In this document: piece by piece, positions 6,830 to 15,053 of the stretch
How the letters are laid out: the number at the start of each line of letters is the position of its first letter
Numbering within the stretch: the first letter of the stretch is position 1
Source of the DNA: Propionibacteriaceae bacterium AM104-82
Lineage (GTDB): Bacteria > Actinomycetota > Actinomycetes > Propionibacteriales > Propionibacteriaceae
Length of the DNA: 42,768 nucleotides
Direction: 5' to 3'
Assembly: GCA_027658995.1 (NCBI GenBank)
Contig: JAQDQK010000028.1
Coordinates: 1 to 42,768 of the forward strand
Translations under genes and position numbers: made by a program
Notes under the pieces: generated by a model
The model's input: only the letters and a program-made list of their open reading frames with translations
Database searches by the model: none
What the model was told of the DNA's origin: nothing

Positions 6830-7610
6830 GGGTGAGCCGTTCCCCGAGCCGGTCGAGGGGTCCGGCCCGTTCCCCGAGCCTGTCGAGGGGTCCGAAACCC
6901 ACGCCGGCGCCGAAGCTACCCTGGCTTCCTACACCGGGTGCCAGAGGGTTTCGACGCGCGCTGCGGCGCTTCGCGCCTTTGCCCGGCTCAACCAGCGGCG
7001 CCGTTCCCCGAGCTCGTCGAGGGGTCCGCAACCACATGCCGACGCGACTCGGGCGACTGACCGGACGGAGCTCGCTCACGCGCCCGCACCGGATGCCAGA
7101 GGTTTCGACGCGCGCTGCGACGCTTCGCGTCTTTGCCCGGCTCAACCAGCGGCGCCGTTCCCCGAGCCTGTCGAGGGGTCCGCAACCACAAGCCGGCGAG
7201 ACTCGCGCGACTGACCGGACGGAGCTCGCTCACGCGCCCGCACCGGATGCCAGAGGTTTCGACGCGCGCTGCGACGCTTCGCGTCTTTGCCCGGCTCAAC
7301 CAGCGAGACCCCGCACCGAGTGCCAGAGGTTTCGACGCGCGCTGCGGCGCTTCGCGCCTTTGCCCGGCTCAACCAGCGGCGCCGTTCCCCGAGCTCGTCG
7401 AGGGGTCCGCAACCACAGCGCCACCGACCGCGTCGCCACCCTTCGAAGGCCCGGCTCAGCCCGAGACCCTGCACCGAGCGCCAGGGGTTTCGACGCGCGC
7501 TGCGACGCTTCGCGCCTTTGCCCGGCTCAACCAGCGAGACCCTGCACCGGGTGCCAGGAGATTTCGACCGATGAAGCGACGCTTCGCGCCGCTTGATGGC
7601 TCAACCAGCG
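6830..7610. repeat. Intergenic repeat array between convergent genes, six TTTCGAC...CTCAACCAGCG elements
   Basis: Apart from the last ten bases, which belong to the end of the acyltransferase gene, the stretch is noncoding. Six copies of a 50-bp element lie near 6948-6997, 7101-7151, 7252-7303, 7328-7378, 7486-7533 and 7559-7610. Each has a hairpin in the middle (GGCGC-TTC-GCGCC or GACGC-TTC-GCGTC). They alternate with CCCCGAGC(C/T)(T/C)GTCGAGGGGTCCG units. The segment about 7035-7190 is repeated in tandem at about 7191-7310. The frames open here are not genes. Confidence 0.85.
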
Positions 7611-8464
7611 TTCAGCGGGAACCAGCCCGGCTGGATCGAGACGCCCCCGCCTCGCAGTTGCGAGACCACTGCCCGCTGCAGCGACGAGTTCTGCGGCAGG
7701 GTCGACAGGTCGACCTCAGCGCCGCCCCTGGTCTCGCGGTGGAAGCCGAAGTACAGCGCGTCCCGGTCGCCGGGCTCCGCATCGCCGAACGGCGTGAAGC
7801 GGGCCGCGAACTTAGCCATGTTCGACTCCGGATTGAGCCTCGCGTTCAAGCCCCGGTCCAGCAGCCATGAGTAACAGGTGAACCGCTCGATCGGGTACTC
7901 CCCGTAGGCCCCGACCGCGATCGTCCGCGCCAGGTCCAGCGACTCGTCGACCGCCTCGGGCGTCAACGGGCCCGTCTCGGGGATGTGCACGCCGAGCGAC
8001 CACGGGTTCGGCTCCAGCGTGTACTGCAACCGGCCGAGCCACAGCAGCGACCCGCTGTAGTTCACCGGAACCCACGGGCGACCGCCGAACCCGAAGACGC
8101 CATGCACGAGACGGTGGATGTGGACCTGCTGGCCGAGATCGGCCACCGAATGCCAGGCGACGTCCTCGTGGACGCCGCGGCGCACCAGTTCCGCCTGCAC
8201 CTGGGCCGCGACCCGGACCAGCGCGACGAGGAGCAGGAAGTCGGTGCCGACCGGGTGTTCGACGGCCTCCCCGTCCACCGGGTTCGTGCGCTCCTCGACG
8301 CGCCCGACGTTCGCGCTCAACGCGGCGTAGTCGTCCTCGATCACCGCGATGTCCTCAGGGGTCAACTCGTCGAGACCGGCGCTGAAGGCGGCGGCGTCCT
8401 CGTCGCGGAACTCGAGCAGGCTCAGCAGTCGCTCCAGGCCGATTTGTTCGTGGCTGTTGGTCAT
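7601..8464 (-). CDS. GNAT-like acyltransferase-domain protein (two-domain type)
   Basis: A 287-residue protein. It looks like the two-domain actinobacterial acyltransferase family with a helical N-terminal part (about 1-125: LERLLSLLEF..., then a helix around LLLVALVRVAAQVQAEL) and a GNAT-like C-terminal part (about 130-287, with VHGVFGFGGRPWVPVNYSGSLLWLGRLQYTL and LGVHIPETGPLTPEAVDESL). Substrate unknown. The ATG at 8464 is chosen over one 27 bases upstream because GAGGA precedes it by 6 bases. The final codons and stop (GCT GGT TGA) lie inside the last element of the repeat array, so the C-terminus has been fixed by a repeat. Confidence 0.65.
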   Translation of the reverse strand: MTNSHEQIGLERLLSLLEFRDEDAAAFSAGLDELTPEDIAVIEDDYAALSANVGRVEERTNPVDGEAVEHPVGTDFLLLVALVRVAAQVQAELVRRGVHEDVAWHSVADLGQQVHIHRLVHGVFGFGGRPWVPVNYSGSLLWLGRLQYTLEPNPWSLGVHIPETGPLTPEAVDESLDLARTIAVGAYGEYPIERFTCYSWLLDRGLNARLNPESNMAKFAARFTPFGDAEPGDRDALYFGFHRETRGGAEVDLSTLPQNSSLQRAVVSQLRGGGVSIQPGWFPLNAG

Positions 8465-8499
8465 AGGTCCTCGCTGTCGGCAGACCCCCATCTCATCAC

Positions 8500-8810
8500 G
8501 AGTGGGGTGCCGACGCGAGGCGCGGTGCCCCGGAATGAGCGGCCAGAGGCCGTGGTGGGTCGTCCGGAACGCACCCCATCCGTCGGTCGAGGAAGGCTTG
8601 GTAGGGATGCCTTCCGAGCGACGGAATGCGCGGTTCAGGGCCGACGGCGGTCAAGTGGAACTCGCCCAACCGCCAGCCGACGACAGCCTGGTGCGGATGC
8701 CCGCCGAGCGCCGCAATGAGGTCAGAGAGTGACGGCAGCCGTCAGGAACTCGCCCCACCCGTCGGTCGAGGACAACTTGGCGCGGATGCCCGCCGAGCGC
8801 TGAAATGAGC
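8500..8810 (-). repeat. Decayed tandem copies of the 3' end of the lipoprotein gene
   Basis: About 80-88 bp units run downstream of, and partly in, the gene ending at 8722. Unit A (about 8731-8809) is the genuine 3' end, and units B (about 8643-8730) and C (about 8545-8640) follow, with a fourth, weaker trace ending near 8540. On the minus strand A encodes RSAGIRAKLSSTDGWGEFL, B RSAGIRTRLSSAGGW and C RSEGIPTKPSSTDGWGAFR. B and C lie after the stop codon. Confidence 0.75.
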
Positions 8811-9465
8811 GGACGGCGTCTCGGGTGCGGTCGTCGAACTCCCCGGTGATCTCGACGTCCGATCCGACGACGTGGCGCAGCACCCCCTGGACGATCTGGG
8901 TCTGCGCCTTTGAGCTCTCCTTGAACCGCGTCGGCTCGTATCCGTTGACGCCGTTGTCGACGTGCAGGTGGTTGTGATGCTGGGCGTTGAAGGGGTAGGC
9001 GAGCGTGTAGGTGAACCGGGTCGACAGCGACGCGGCCAGGCGCCAATACTGGCGCAGGCGTCCGCCGTCCTCGCCCCACACGTCGTAGCGGCAGGAGACG
9101 CTTCCGTCGCGGTGCACCAGTTCCGCGATGTCGAACGCGCGACCCGCAGCGTGCCACGAGGGGCACTTGTCGACGTGCGCCCCGTAGGTCGAGACCTTCG
9201 TGAGCGGGCCGAGTCCCGCCACCGCCACCCATTCCTCGGTCCACTGCTGCAGCAGGTCGATGAACTGGGGATCGGCCTCGAAGGACCGCCGCTCGCCCGA
9301 CACCTCGTAGCTGAGCGGGGCGTCGCCGAGCGTTGCGAAGGACGTCAGCGCCTCAGCGGACGGGCAGACGCCGGGCACGCCGCCTGGGCGGCCGAGGGAG
9401 CAGCCCACCAGCGGCGCGAGCGCGGCCGTGACGCCGGCGCCCAGCAGGAAGCGGCGCGAGATCAT
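8722..9465 (-). CDS. Tat-type lipoprotein with extensin/M15-like peptidase domain and peptidoglycan-binding-like end
   Basis: A 247-residue exported protein. The N-terminus has SRRFLLG (twin-arginine signal) and a lipobox LVGC with C22, so it should be a lipid-anchored protein of the outer membrane face. Residues about 40-180 form an extensin-like/VanY-type domain: HAAGRAFDIAE (metal ligands His and Asp) and HHNHLHVD (third ligand). The end, about 190-240 (VQGVLRHVVGSDVEITGEFDDRTRDAVRSF written in part), resembles a peptidoglycan-binding type 1 domain. Likely role: cell-wall peptide hydrolysis or binding. The tail motif is duplicated behind the stop codon (see the repeat feature). Confidence 0.75.
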   Translation of the reverse strand: MISRRFLLGAGVTAALAPLVGCSLGRPGGVPGVCPSAEALTSFATLGDAPLSYEVSGERRSFEADPQFIDLLQQWTEEWVAVAGLGPLTKVSTYGAHVDKCPSWHAAGRAFDIAELVHRDGSVSCRYDVWGEDGGRLRQYWRLAASLSTRFTYTLAYPFNAQHHNHLHVDNGVNGYEPTRFKESSKAQTQIVQGVLRHVVGSDVEITGEFDDRTRDAVRSFQRSAGIRAKLSSTDGWGEFLTAAVTL

Positions 9466-9471
9466 GGCGCA

Positions 9472-9477
9472 ACGCTA
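9472..9477 (-). promoter_or_regulatory. -10 box of a leaderless promoter (TAGCGT, 6 bases before ATG)
   Basis: Same hexamer as at 5080 on the other strand, placed 6 bases before the ATG at 9465. Confidence 0.45.
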
Positions 9478-9539
9478 TGCGGTGGCTGTGAATGCCACCT
9501 CAGCCCTGGGGCTAGGACGACTCGGACCGGGGGCTGGGC

Positions 9540-10034
9540 CTAGTCCGAGGCTAGGGTCAGCAGGCTCCGCGCCCACTCCCGCGCGGCGGTGCAGTCGACG
9601 TGGTCCTGGGCCTTCTGCCCGGTCACCTTCGCGAGCAACTTCGACAGCAGCCCGACCTTCGCGGGGACGTAGCGGCCACCGAACGTCTCGGACGAGACGG
9701 GGGCGCAGCGTGCCGCCACGGCGTCGTTGTAGCCGAGCGCCGCGTCGCGCTTGTCGGGGTCGGCCGCGTTGAGGCAGGTGTTGTAGACGGCGACCTTCGC
9801 GTCGCGCAGTTGGTCTGCGGAGGCGCGGACCCAACCGACGGCCTCGGGGTACCAGGCGGCGGTGTTGATGCCGCTGCCCACGATCACGAATCGGGCGTCG
9901 TCGACCGAGGGGTCCTTGTCCAGGTTCGCGACCCGAACCTCATGTCCCGCGCCGCGGAACTCGTCGGCGATCGCCTCGGCGATGTCGGCGGCCGCGCCGG
10001 TGCGTGTCGCATAACCGATCAGGATCTTTCCCAT
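9540..10034 (-). CDS. Flavodoxin-domain protein (HemG/IssF-like protoporphyrinogen oxidase type or other)
   Basis: A 164-residue flavodoxin-fold protein. The FMN phosphate loop is TRTGAAADIAEAI at residues about 10-22, and IVGSGINTAAWYPEAVGWV at about 50-68 is the second FMN-contact segment typical of the short flavodoxin/HemG-like group in actinobacteria. Members are electron carriers or menaquinone-dependent protoporphyrinogen oxidases; no haem genes lie nearby, so the partner is unknown. The protein is cytosolic, with no signal peptide. It stands alone between two other minus-strand genes and has its own leaderless-type promoter. Confidence 0.8.
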   Translation of the reverse strand: MGKILIGYATRTGAAADIAEAIADEFRGAGHEVRVANLDKDPSVDDARFVIVGSGINTAAWYPEAVGWVRASADQLRDAKVAVYNTCLNAADPDKRDAALGYNDAVAARCAPVSSETFGGRYVPAKVGLLSKLLAKVTGQKAQDHVDCTAAREWARSLLTLASD

Positions 10035-10041
10035 GTTTGCG

Positions 10042-10047
10042 AGGCTA
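10042..10047 (-). promoter_or_regulatory. -10 box of a leaderless promoter (TAGCCT, 7 bases before ATG)
   Basis: TAGCCT followed by CGCAAAC and the ATG at 10034; the same hexamer is used at 20018 and 24138. Confidence 0.45.
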
Positions 10048-10112
10048 TCGGCGCGGCCATTGCCGCTTTCACTTGGGGTCGGTCAACTCTCGTCGACCGA
10101 ATGCGCTAGTGC

Positions 10113-10715
10113 TCAGTCGAAGATCGGGTCGACGGTGCGGGTGCGCTTCAGTTCGAAGAAGCCGTCGTAGGCGGTGACCTTCTGGACGCCGTCGAACAGC
10201 TCACCAGCCTCCTCGCCCTTGGGCGCAGGGGAGATGACGGGGCCGAACAGGGACTTCCCGTTGATCCTGATGACCGGGGTGCCGACCTCGTCGCCGACCG
10301 GGTCCATGCCCTGGTGGTGCGAGCGGCGCAGGTCCTCGTCGATGGCGTCGGTCTGTGCGATGTCGATGATGTCGGCGTCGGCCCCGACGGCCTCCAGGGC
10401 GGCGCGGACGGTGTCGGCGTCCTTGCGCTCACCGCCGGGGTGGAAGCGGGTGCCGACCTCGGTGTAGAACTCGCGCAACTTCTCCGAGCCGTGGCGCTGT
10501 TCGACGAGCAGCGCGGCGCGCGCCGGCGTCCAGGCGCGGTCCATGAATGCGCGGTAGTCCTCGGGCAGTTCGCGGCCGTCGTTGAGGACGGAGAGGCTCA
10601 TCACGTGGAACGTGACATGGACGTCGCGGACCTTCTCGACCTCGAGCATCCAGCGCGACGTCATCCACGCCCAGGGGCAGACCGGGTCGAACCAGAAATC
10701 AACATTCGTCGTCAT
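10113..10715 (-). CDS. DsbA-family protein, mycothiol-dependent nitroreductase (Rv2466c) type
   Basis: A 200-residue thioredoxin-fold protein with a helical insertion. The active site is DPVCPWAW at residues 9-16: a single cysteine with alanine in place of the second cysteine of Cxx[18 protein letters not shown] contains the cis-proline loop (GTPV). The protein resembles the actinobacterial group that uses mycothiol to reduce disulfides or nitro compounds. Loss of the resolving cysteine suggests a monothiol mechanism in which mycothiol resolves the intermediate; that is inference. No signal peptide, hence cytoplasmic. Confidence 0.8.
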   Translation of the reverse strand: MTTNVDFWFDPVCPWAWMTSRWMLEVEKVRDVHVTFHVMSLSVLNDGRELPEDYRAFMDRAWTPARAALLVEQRHGSEKLREFYTEVGTRFHPGGERKDADTVRAALEAVGADADIIDIAQTDAIDEDLRRSHHQGMDPVGDEVGTPVIRINGKSLFGPVISPAPKGEEAGELFDGVQKVTAYDGFFELKRTRTVDPIFD

Positions 10716-10921
10716 ATCTTCATCTCACCACACCGGACAAGGCCCGCGGTGGCGGCGCATCGCCCCGCGAGACGCACGTCTTCCGTCGTCGCCGTGAGCG
10801 ATGAGGAGCCCTTTTGACGGCGCGCTCGGTCGCCGGGTCAACCCCAGGCTGTGACCGACGTCCTTGTCGGCGGGGGCCTCCCGAGGGACCGCTTGGCGCG
10901 TCGGTGCGCCTGGCGGGTCGG

Positions 10922-10950
10922 GCGCCCGCGCCGTCGGTCGACGCGGGCGC
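10922..10950 (-). terminator. Hairpin after the dicarboxylate symporter gene
   Basis: A 9-bp perfect stem GCGCCCGCG / CGCGGGCGC with an 11-base loop, 13 bases beyond the stop of the minus-strand symporter gene. No U-tract. Confidence 0.5.
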
Positions 10951-10962
10951 ACCGGGGATTGT

Positions 10963-12207
10963 TCAGACGCGGGCCCCGAGTTCCTCCGCCTCGAGGGTGA
11001 GTTCGTCCTGGCCCTTGCCCTTGCCGATCAACTTGTCCATGATCGCCGAGATGGCGCCGTCGCCGGTGACGTTGGTCGCCGTCCCGAAGGAGTCGATCGC
11101 GATGTAGGTGGCGATCATCAGGCCGACCTGCGCCTCGTTGAAGCCGAGCATCGACGACAGCAGGCCCGCCGCCGTCATGATGGCCCCACCCGGAACGCCG
11201 GGGGCTGCGACCATCATGATGCCGAGCATGAAGATGAAGCCGATCACGAGGCCCGGCTTGATCTCGATGCCGAACAGCATCATGACGGCCAGCGAGAAGC
11301 AGGTGATCTTGATCATCGACCCGGCGAGGTGGATCGTCGCGCACAGCGGGACGGTGAACGCCGCGACCGGCTTGCTGACGCCCATCTTGATGGCCTGGCG
11401 CAGCGTGACCGGGATAGTCGCCGCGGAGGACGAGGTGCCGAGCGCCGTCATGTAGGCCGGCAGCATGGTGCCGAGCATCTTGATCGGGTTCTTACCCGAG
11501 ATCGCGCCCGCGACGGTGAACTGCAGCAGCAGCATGATCCAGGTCAGGATGAAGACGAACACGACGACGCCGAGGAACGTGACGATGACCGTCGCGACCT
11601 GGCCGCCCTGCGTCATGTTGAGGAAGATGCCGAAGATGTAGATCGGCAGCAACGGGATGATGATCTTGGTGATCATCCAGTTGACGAGTCCGCGGAACTC
11701 GACGAACGCCGTGAGCAGCGTCGGAGCCTTGATCGCCGTCAGCGCGACGCCGACGACGAAGGCGAGCACGACGGCTGTCGTGACGCCGAACAGGGCCGGG
11801 ATGTCGAGGCTGAAGTAGGGCTCCAGCAGCGAGGTTTCCGGGTTGGTGAGCGCCTCGGGCGGGTCGCTCGGGAGGACCCGTGGCAGCACGAGCATCGACG
11901 CTCCGAAGCCCATGAAGCCCGCGAACAGGGTGGAGAGGTAGGCGATGCCGGCCGTGATGGCGAGCCACTTGCCCGCCCCGCGGCCGAGTTCGGCGATCGC
12001 GGGGGCGATCAGGCCGAGGATGATGAGAGGGATGGCGAAGCCGAGGAACTGCCCGAACAAGGCGTTGAACGTCACGAAGACGCGGGTCAGCCCGGCCGGG
12101 AAGAAGAGCCCACAGACGACGCCGAGGGCTATGGCGATGACGATGAGGATCAGCAGGCTGGGGCGCCTGCTCCTGGATTCTGGTGTGACCTGCGACGCTG
12201 CTGTCAT
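10963..12207 (-). CDS. Dicarboxylate/amino acid:cation symporter (DAACS, GltP/SstT type)
   Basis: A 414-residue membrane protein with the features of the glutamate/dicarboxylate symporter family: about eight hydrophobic segments, the serine-rich re-entrant hairpin ALGTSSSAATIPVTL at about residue 255-270, and the second hairpin region FGTATNVTGDGAI near the C-terminus, where the aspartate of NxxGD/NMDG coordinates substrate or sodium. These transporters carry dicarboxylates, glutamate or serine with Na+ or H+. Substrate is not predictable. Length is normal for the bacterial family. A palindrome overlaps the promoter, suggesting regulation by a GntR- or TetR-like factor not in this window. Confidence 0.9.
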   Translation of the reverse strand: MTAASQVTPESRSRRPSLLILIVIAIALGVVCGLFFPAGLTRVFVTFNALFGQFLGFAIPLIILGLIAPAIAELGRGAGKWLAITAGIAYLSTLFAGFMGFGASMLVLPRVLPSDPPEALTNPETSLLEPYFSLDIPALFGVTTAVVLAFVVGVALTAIKAPTLLTAFVEFRGLVNWMITKIIIPLLPIYIFGIFLNMTQGGQVATVIVTFLGVVVFVFILTWIMLLLQFTVAGAISGKNPIKMLGTMLPAYMTALGTSSSAATIPVTLRQAIKMGVSKPVAAFTVPLCATIHLAGSMIKITCFSLAVMMLFGIEIKPGLVIGFIFMLGIMMVAAPGVPGGAIMTAAGLLSSMLGFNEAQVGLMIATYIAIDSFGTATNVTGDGAISAIMDKLIGKGKGQDELTLEAEELGARV

Positions 12208-12213
12208 GGCAGC

Positions 12214-12242
12214 ACCGTAGTCGTCGCTCGTTGTCTATAGAC
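12214..12242 (-). promoter_or_regulatory. Promoter region of the symporter gene with GTCTATAGAC palindrome
   Basis: TACGGT (12214-12219) is 6 bases before the ATG at 12207, giving a leaderless promoter. The perfect palindrome GTCTATAGAC (12233-12242; TTGTC-TATA-GACGA including near flanks) sits in the spacer/-35 region and is a good candidate operator. Confidence 0.45.
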
Positions 12243-12908
12243 GATCGGGGTCCTTTTGGCCGTTGGCGAGTCGGTCCTCACCGGTTGGCCCAGCCGGGCT
12301 CACGCTGGCTGAGCCGACCGGCCCCGCTGGCTGAGCCGACCGGGGCCACGCTGGCTGAGCCGACCGGCCCCGCTGGTTGAGCCGACCGGCCCCGCTGGTT
12401 GAGCCAGCCGCGGCGACGAAGTCGCCCGCCGCTGCGTCGAAACCCCCGCAACCTCACCGCCCACCCGACCAAGCAGCCGCGAGGCGCGCCGTCGGCGTCG
12501 TCCGGCACATCAGCCGCCGGGCCCCCTCGGGAAGAGCCATCCGGTCACGTTGGACGAGCCACGAGCCACGCTGGTTGAGCAGTCCGGCCCCGCTGGTTGA
12601 GCCAGCCGCGGAGACGAAGTCGCCCGCCGCTGCGTCGAAACCCCGCAACCTCACCGCCCACCCGACCAAGGACCCGGGAGCCGCGCCGTCGTCCAGCATT
12701 TCAGCCGTGGGAAGATCCAGCCGCCTAGAGGAGGCACCGGCCACGCTGGTTGAGCCAGCCGCGGCGACGAAGTCGCCCGCCGCTGCGTCGAAACCTCCGC
12801 AACCTGTCCGCCCAGCCGACCGAACACCCCGACGCCACCCGCCGCCATGCCGTCGAGACGTCGTCCGCCTTGGTGCGTCCCGCCCGCCGATCGGCGCCCG
12901 TGCGATCC
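12243..12908. repeat. Intergenic repeat array (TTGAGCCGACCGGCCCC tandem plus three full elements)
   Basis: No gene is seen. Five near-identical units of about 24 bases, CGCTGG(C/T)TGAGCCGACCGG, run in tandem at 12301-12395 and lead into a full element (about 12393-12442, hairpin GGCGAC-GAA-GTCGCC). Further full elements are at about 12596-12644 and 12746-12795. Each full element is followed by CCGCAACCTC or similar and a stretch ending in CCCGACC(A/G)A. Confidence 0.85.
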
Positions 12909-13688
12909 TCACCGGATCAGCGACCGCGCGGTCCGTAGCGCCTGCGCCAGGTACCCGTCCCCGAACAGCACGACGTGGACCAGCACCATGTGGAACTGGT
13001 GCAGGCCGATCCGTTCCTGCCACCCCTCGGCCAGCTCGCTGACCTCCTGGTACCCGGCGACCGTCGCGTCGAGATGAGGGGACCCGAACAGTGCCAACTC
13101 AGCGAGGTCGGTCTCGGCGTGACCGCCGTTCGCGCACGGGTCGATCAGCGTGCCGACGACCCGGTCTCCCCCGTCGCCCCACACGACGTTGCCTCCCCAC
13201 AGGTCGCCGTGGACCCGGGCGACCTCTGGGCACAGGCCCGGCTGGGGCGAGTCGAATCGACCGGTGGCGACCGCGTCGCAGGCGCGGTGCAGCAAGGCCA
13301 GATCGTCATCGTCGAGCGAGGTGGCCATCTCGACGTAGGGCCTAAGCCTCGCCTCGGCGTAGTAGGTGCCGAAGGAGTCCCAGACGGGTTCCCGCGCGGC
13401 GGGCGTGGGGAGGTTCGCGGTGGCGAGGTCGGCCGGATCCATCCCCGGAGGGGCCTCGGCCCACCACCTCGCTCCAGCGGCGTGGGTGTGTGCGAGGCGG
13501 CGCCCGAACTCGGCCGCGTCGTCCCTGCTGGGTGCAGCGGAGGGGATCAACACCGTCTCGAGCCAGGTGTCGCCGACCGCCGCGAGTTCGGCGACCGCCG
13601 CCCCACCGTCGGCCAGGGCCAACCACTCGAGGCTCGCCGCCTCCGTCGCGATCGCCCGCCGCGACCCTGTCTTGCGGAACGTCTGCAC
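12909..13688 (-). CDS. Fructosamine kinase family protein (aminoglycoside-phosphotransferase fold)
   Basis: A 259-residue protein. The GTG at 13688 is chosen because AGGAAGGGAAG lies just before it and the protein then starts VQTFRKTGSRR, as usual for this group; an ATG 48 bases upstream has no such site. The catalytic loop ARVHGDLWGGNVVW (Asp in HGD, Asn in GGN) and the Mg-binding LIDPCANGGHAETDLAEL are both present in the second half. Fructosamine-3-kinases phosphorylate glycated amines so that they break down, which repairs early glycation damage. The bacterial substrates are low-molecular or protein fructosamines or ribulosamines. Single gene, divergent from the sirtuin gene. Confidence 0.88.
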   Translation of the reverse strand: MQTFRKTGSRRAIATEAASLEWLALADGGAAVAELAAVGDTWLETVLIPSAAPSRDDAAEFGRRLAHTHAAGARWWAEAPPGMDPADLATANLPTPAAREPVWDSFGTYYAEARLRPYVEMATSLDDDDLALLHRACDAVATGRFDSPQPGLCPEVARVHGDLWGGNVVWGDGGDRVVGTLIDPCANGGHAETDLAELALFGSPHLDATVAGYQEVSELAEGWQERIGLHQFHMVLVHVVLFGDGYLAQALRTARSLIR

Positions 13689-13904
13689 GGCTTCCCTTCC
13701 TGACGAGGTCCGACGCACCCATCGTCCGCAGATCACCGGCGAACCTCAGATCGACGCACCGTGCCCGGCCGCGCCGTCGGCGTCAAGCCCGAGGCTACCC
13801 GTCGGCCGCCCCAGGAAACGGGGTCACGACGGTCCGCAGCGGCGGCAGCGCGCCGAGGCCTGGCCCAGTCGAGGCGACGCCTATCCTTGCCGCGAGGAGG
13901 GACG

Positions 13905-14864
13905 ATGAACAACGCGCCTGGTGACGTCGGCGGCTGGTTCCGCACGGCCCGCGCCGGCGTCGACGTCGCCTCAGACGCCAGTGCGTGGGGCCCGGACGGA
14001 GGCGGGTTCGGTCGCGTCTCCCCCGACGACGACCTGGCCGCCGCGCTCGACCTGTTCCGCGGCAGGCCGACCCTTGTGCTGACAGGAGCGGGGATGTCGA
14101 CCGACTCCGGCCTGCCCGACTACCGCGGCCGCGACGCCGTGCCGCGCTCCCCCATGACCTTCCAGGAGTTCGTCTCCTCCGACCTCAGCAGGCGCCGCTA
14201 CTGGGCGCGCAGCACGGTGGGATGGCGCGCGTTCGGCAGGGCGCGACCCAACGACGCGCACCTCGCGCTCGCCGCGCTCGGGCGCCTCACCCCGCTGACG
14301 GGCATCGTGACGCAGAACGTCGACGGCCTCCACCAACGCGCTGGTTCGTCGCCGGTTGTCGACCTGCACGGCAACCTCGCCGAGGTGATCTGCCTCGGCT
14401 GCGGGCGGCTGTTCCCACGCGAGGACCTGCAGGACGCGCTGCTGCGGATGAACCCGCGCTTCGCCCGCCATCTCGACGCGCTCGCCGACGAGGCCCGAAC
14501 AGCGCCGGACGGCGACGCCGAGGTCGACCGGACCGCAGACTTCGAGTACCCCGACTGCCCCGCCTGCCAGGGGATGTTGAAGCCCGACGTCGTCTTCTTC
14601 GGCGAGAACGCCCACCGCGACACGGTGCTGCGGGCGAACCGACTGCTCGACGCGGCCGACGTGCTGCTCGTGCTCGGCACCTCTCTGACGGTGATGAGCG
14701 GGCTCCGGTTCGTGCGCCGCTCCGCCAAGGAGGGCCGCGACGTCATCATCTGCACGGACGGCCAGACCCGCGGCGACGACCTGGCAACGCTGCGCCTGCA
14801 CGGCCGACTCGCCCCGGTGCTCTCCTCATGGGTCCGGATGGCCGGAGGTCGGGTCGGGCGTTGA
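13905..14864 (+). CDS. Sir2 family NAD-dependent protein deacylase (sirtuin)
   Basis: A 319-residue sirtuin. Start ATG is preceded by GAGGAGG with good spacing. Seen in order: NAD-binding GAGMSTDSGLPDYRG (about 60-75), TQNVDGLHQRAG (about 135-146) with the conserved Asn-Asp, the catalytic His in DLHGNLAEV (about 158), the zinc pairs CLGC and CPAC, and the second Rossmann motif VLGTSLTVMSG. About 40 residues lie between the two Cys pairs, including the acidic DEARTAPDGDAEVDRTADFEY insertion; the longer insertion resembles class II/M-like bacterial sirtuins. Reaction: removal of acyl groups from lysine with NAD use. The N-terminal 40 residues are not typical of the core and may be a targeting or regulatory segment. 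Confidence 0.9.
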   Translation: MNNAPGDVGGWFRTARAGVDVASDASAWGPDGGGFGRVSPDDDLAAALDLFRGRPTLVLTGAGMSTDSGLPDYRGRDAVPRSPMTFQEFVSSDLSRRRYWARSTVGWRAFGRARPNDAHLALAALGRLTPLTGIVTQNVDGLHQRAGSSPVVDLHGNLAEVICLGCGRLFPREDLQDALLRMNPRFARHLDALADEARTAPDGDAEVDRTADFEYPDCPACQGMLKPDVVFFGENAHRDTVLRANRLLDAADVLLVLGTSLTVMSGLRFVRRSAKEGRDVIICTDGQTRGDDLATLRLHGRLAPVLSSWVRMAGGRVGR

Positions 14865-15053
14865 GCAGCATTCGGTGTCCGTTGCCCATGCGCGGCTTTG
14901 ATCGAACGGATCCAGGGCGAGTGCCGGTTGCCGCCCGACGGCACGGCCGTCCCCGATCCCGGCGCGCCGTCACTGACCACCGACACCGCGATTCCGACGG
15001 CGTGAGCTCACGAGACCCGTAGAATTTGCCCGTTCCATCGACGAAGGGCACCC

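Noticed and set aside
6830..7610. CRISPR array
   Set aside because: The repeats have no uniform spacers, vary in length and orientation, and alternate with another repeat type; no cas gene is seen.
14861..14920. Second full copy of the 110-bp inverted-repeat element
   Set aside because: Only about the first ten bases match clearly, and no inverted arm follows; used only as a hint.
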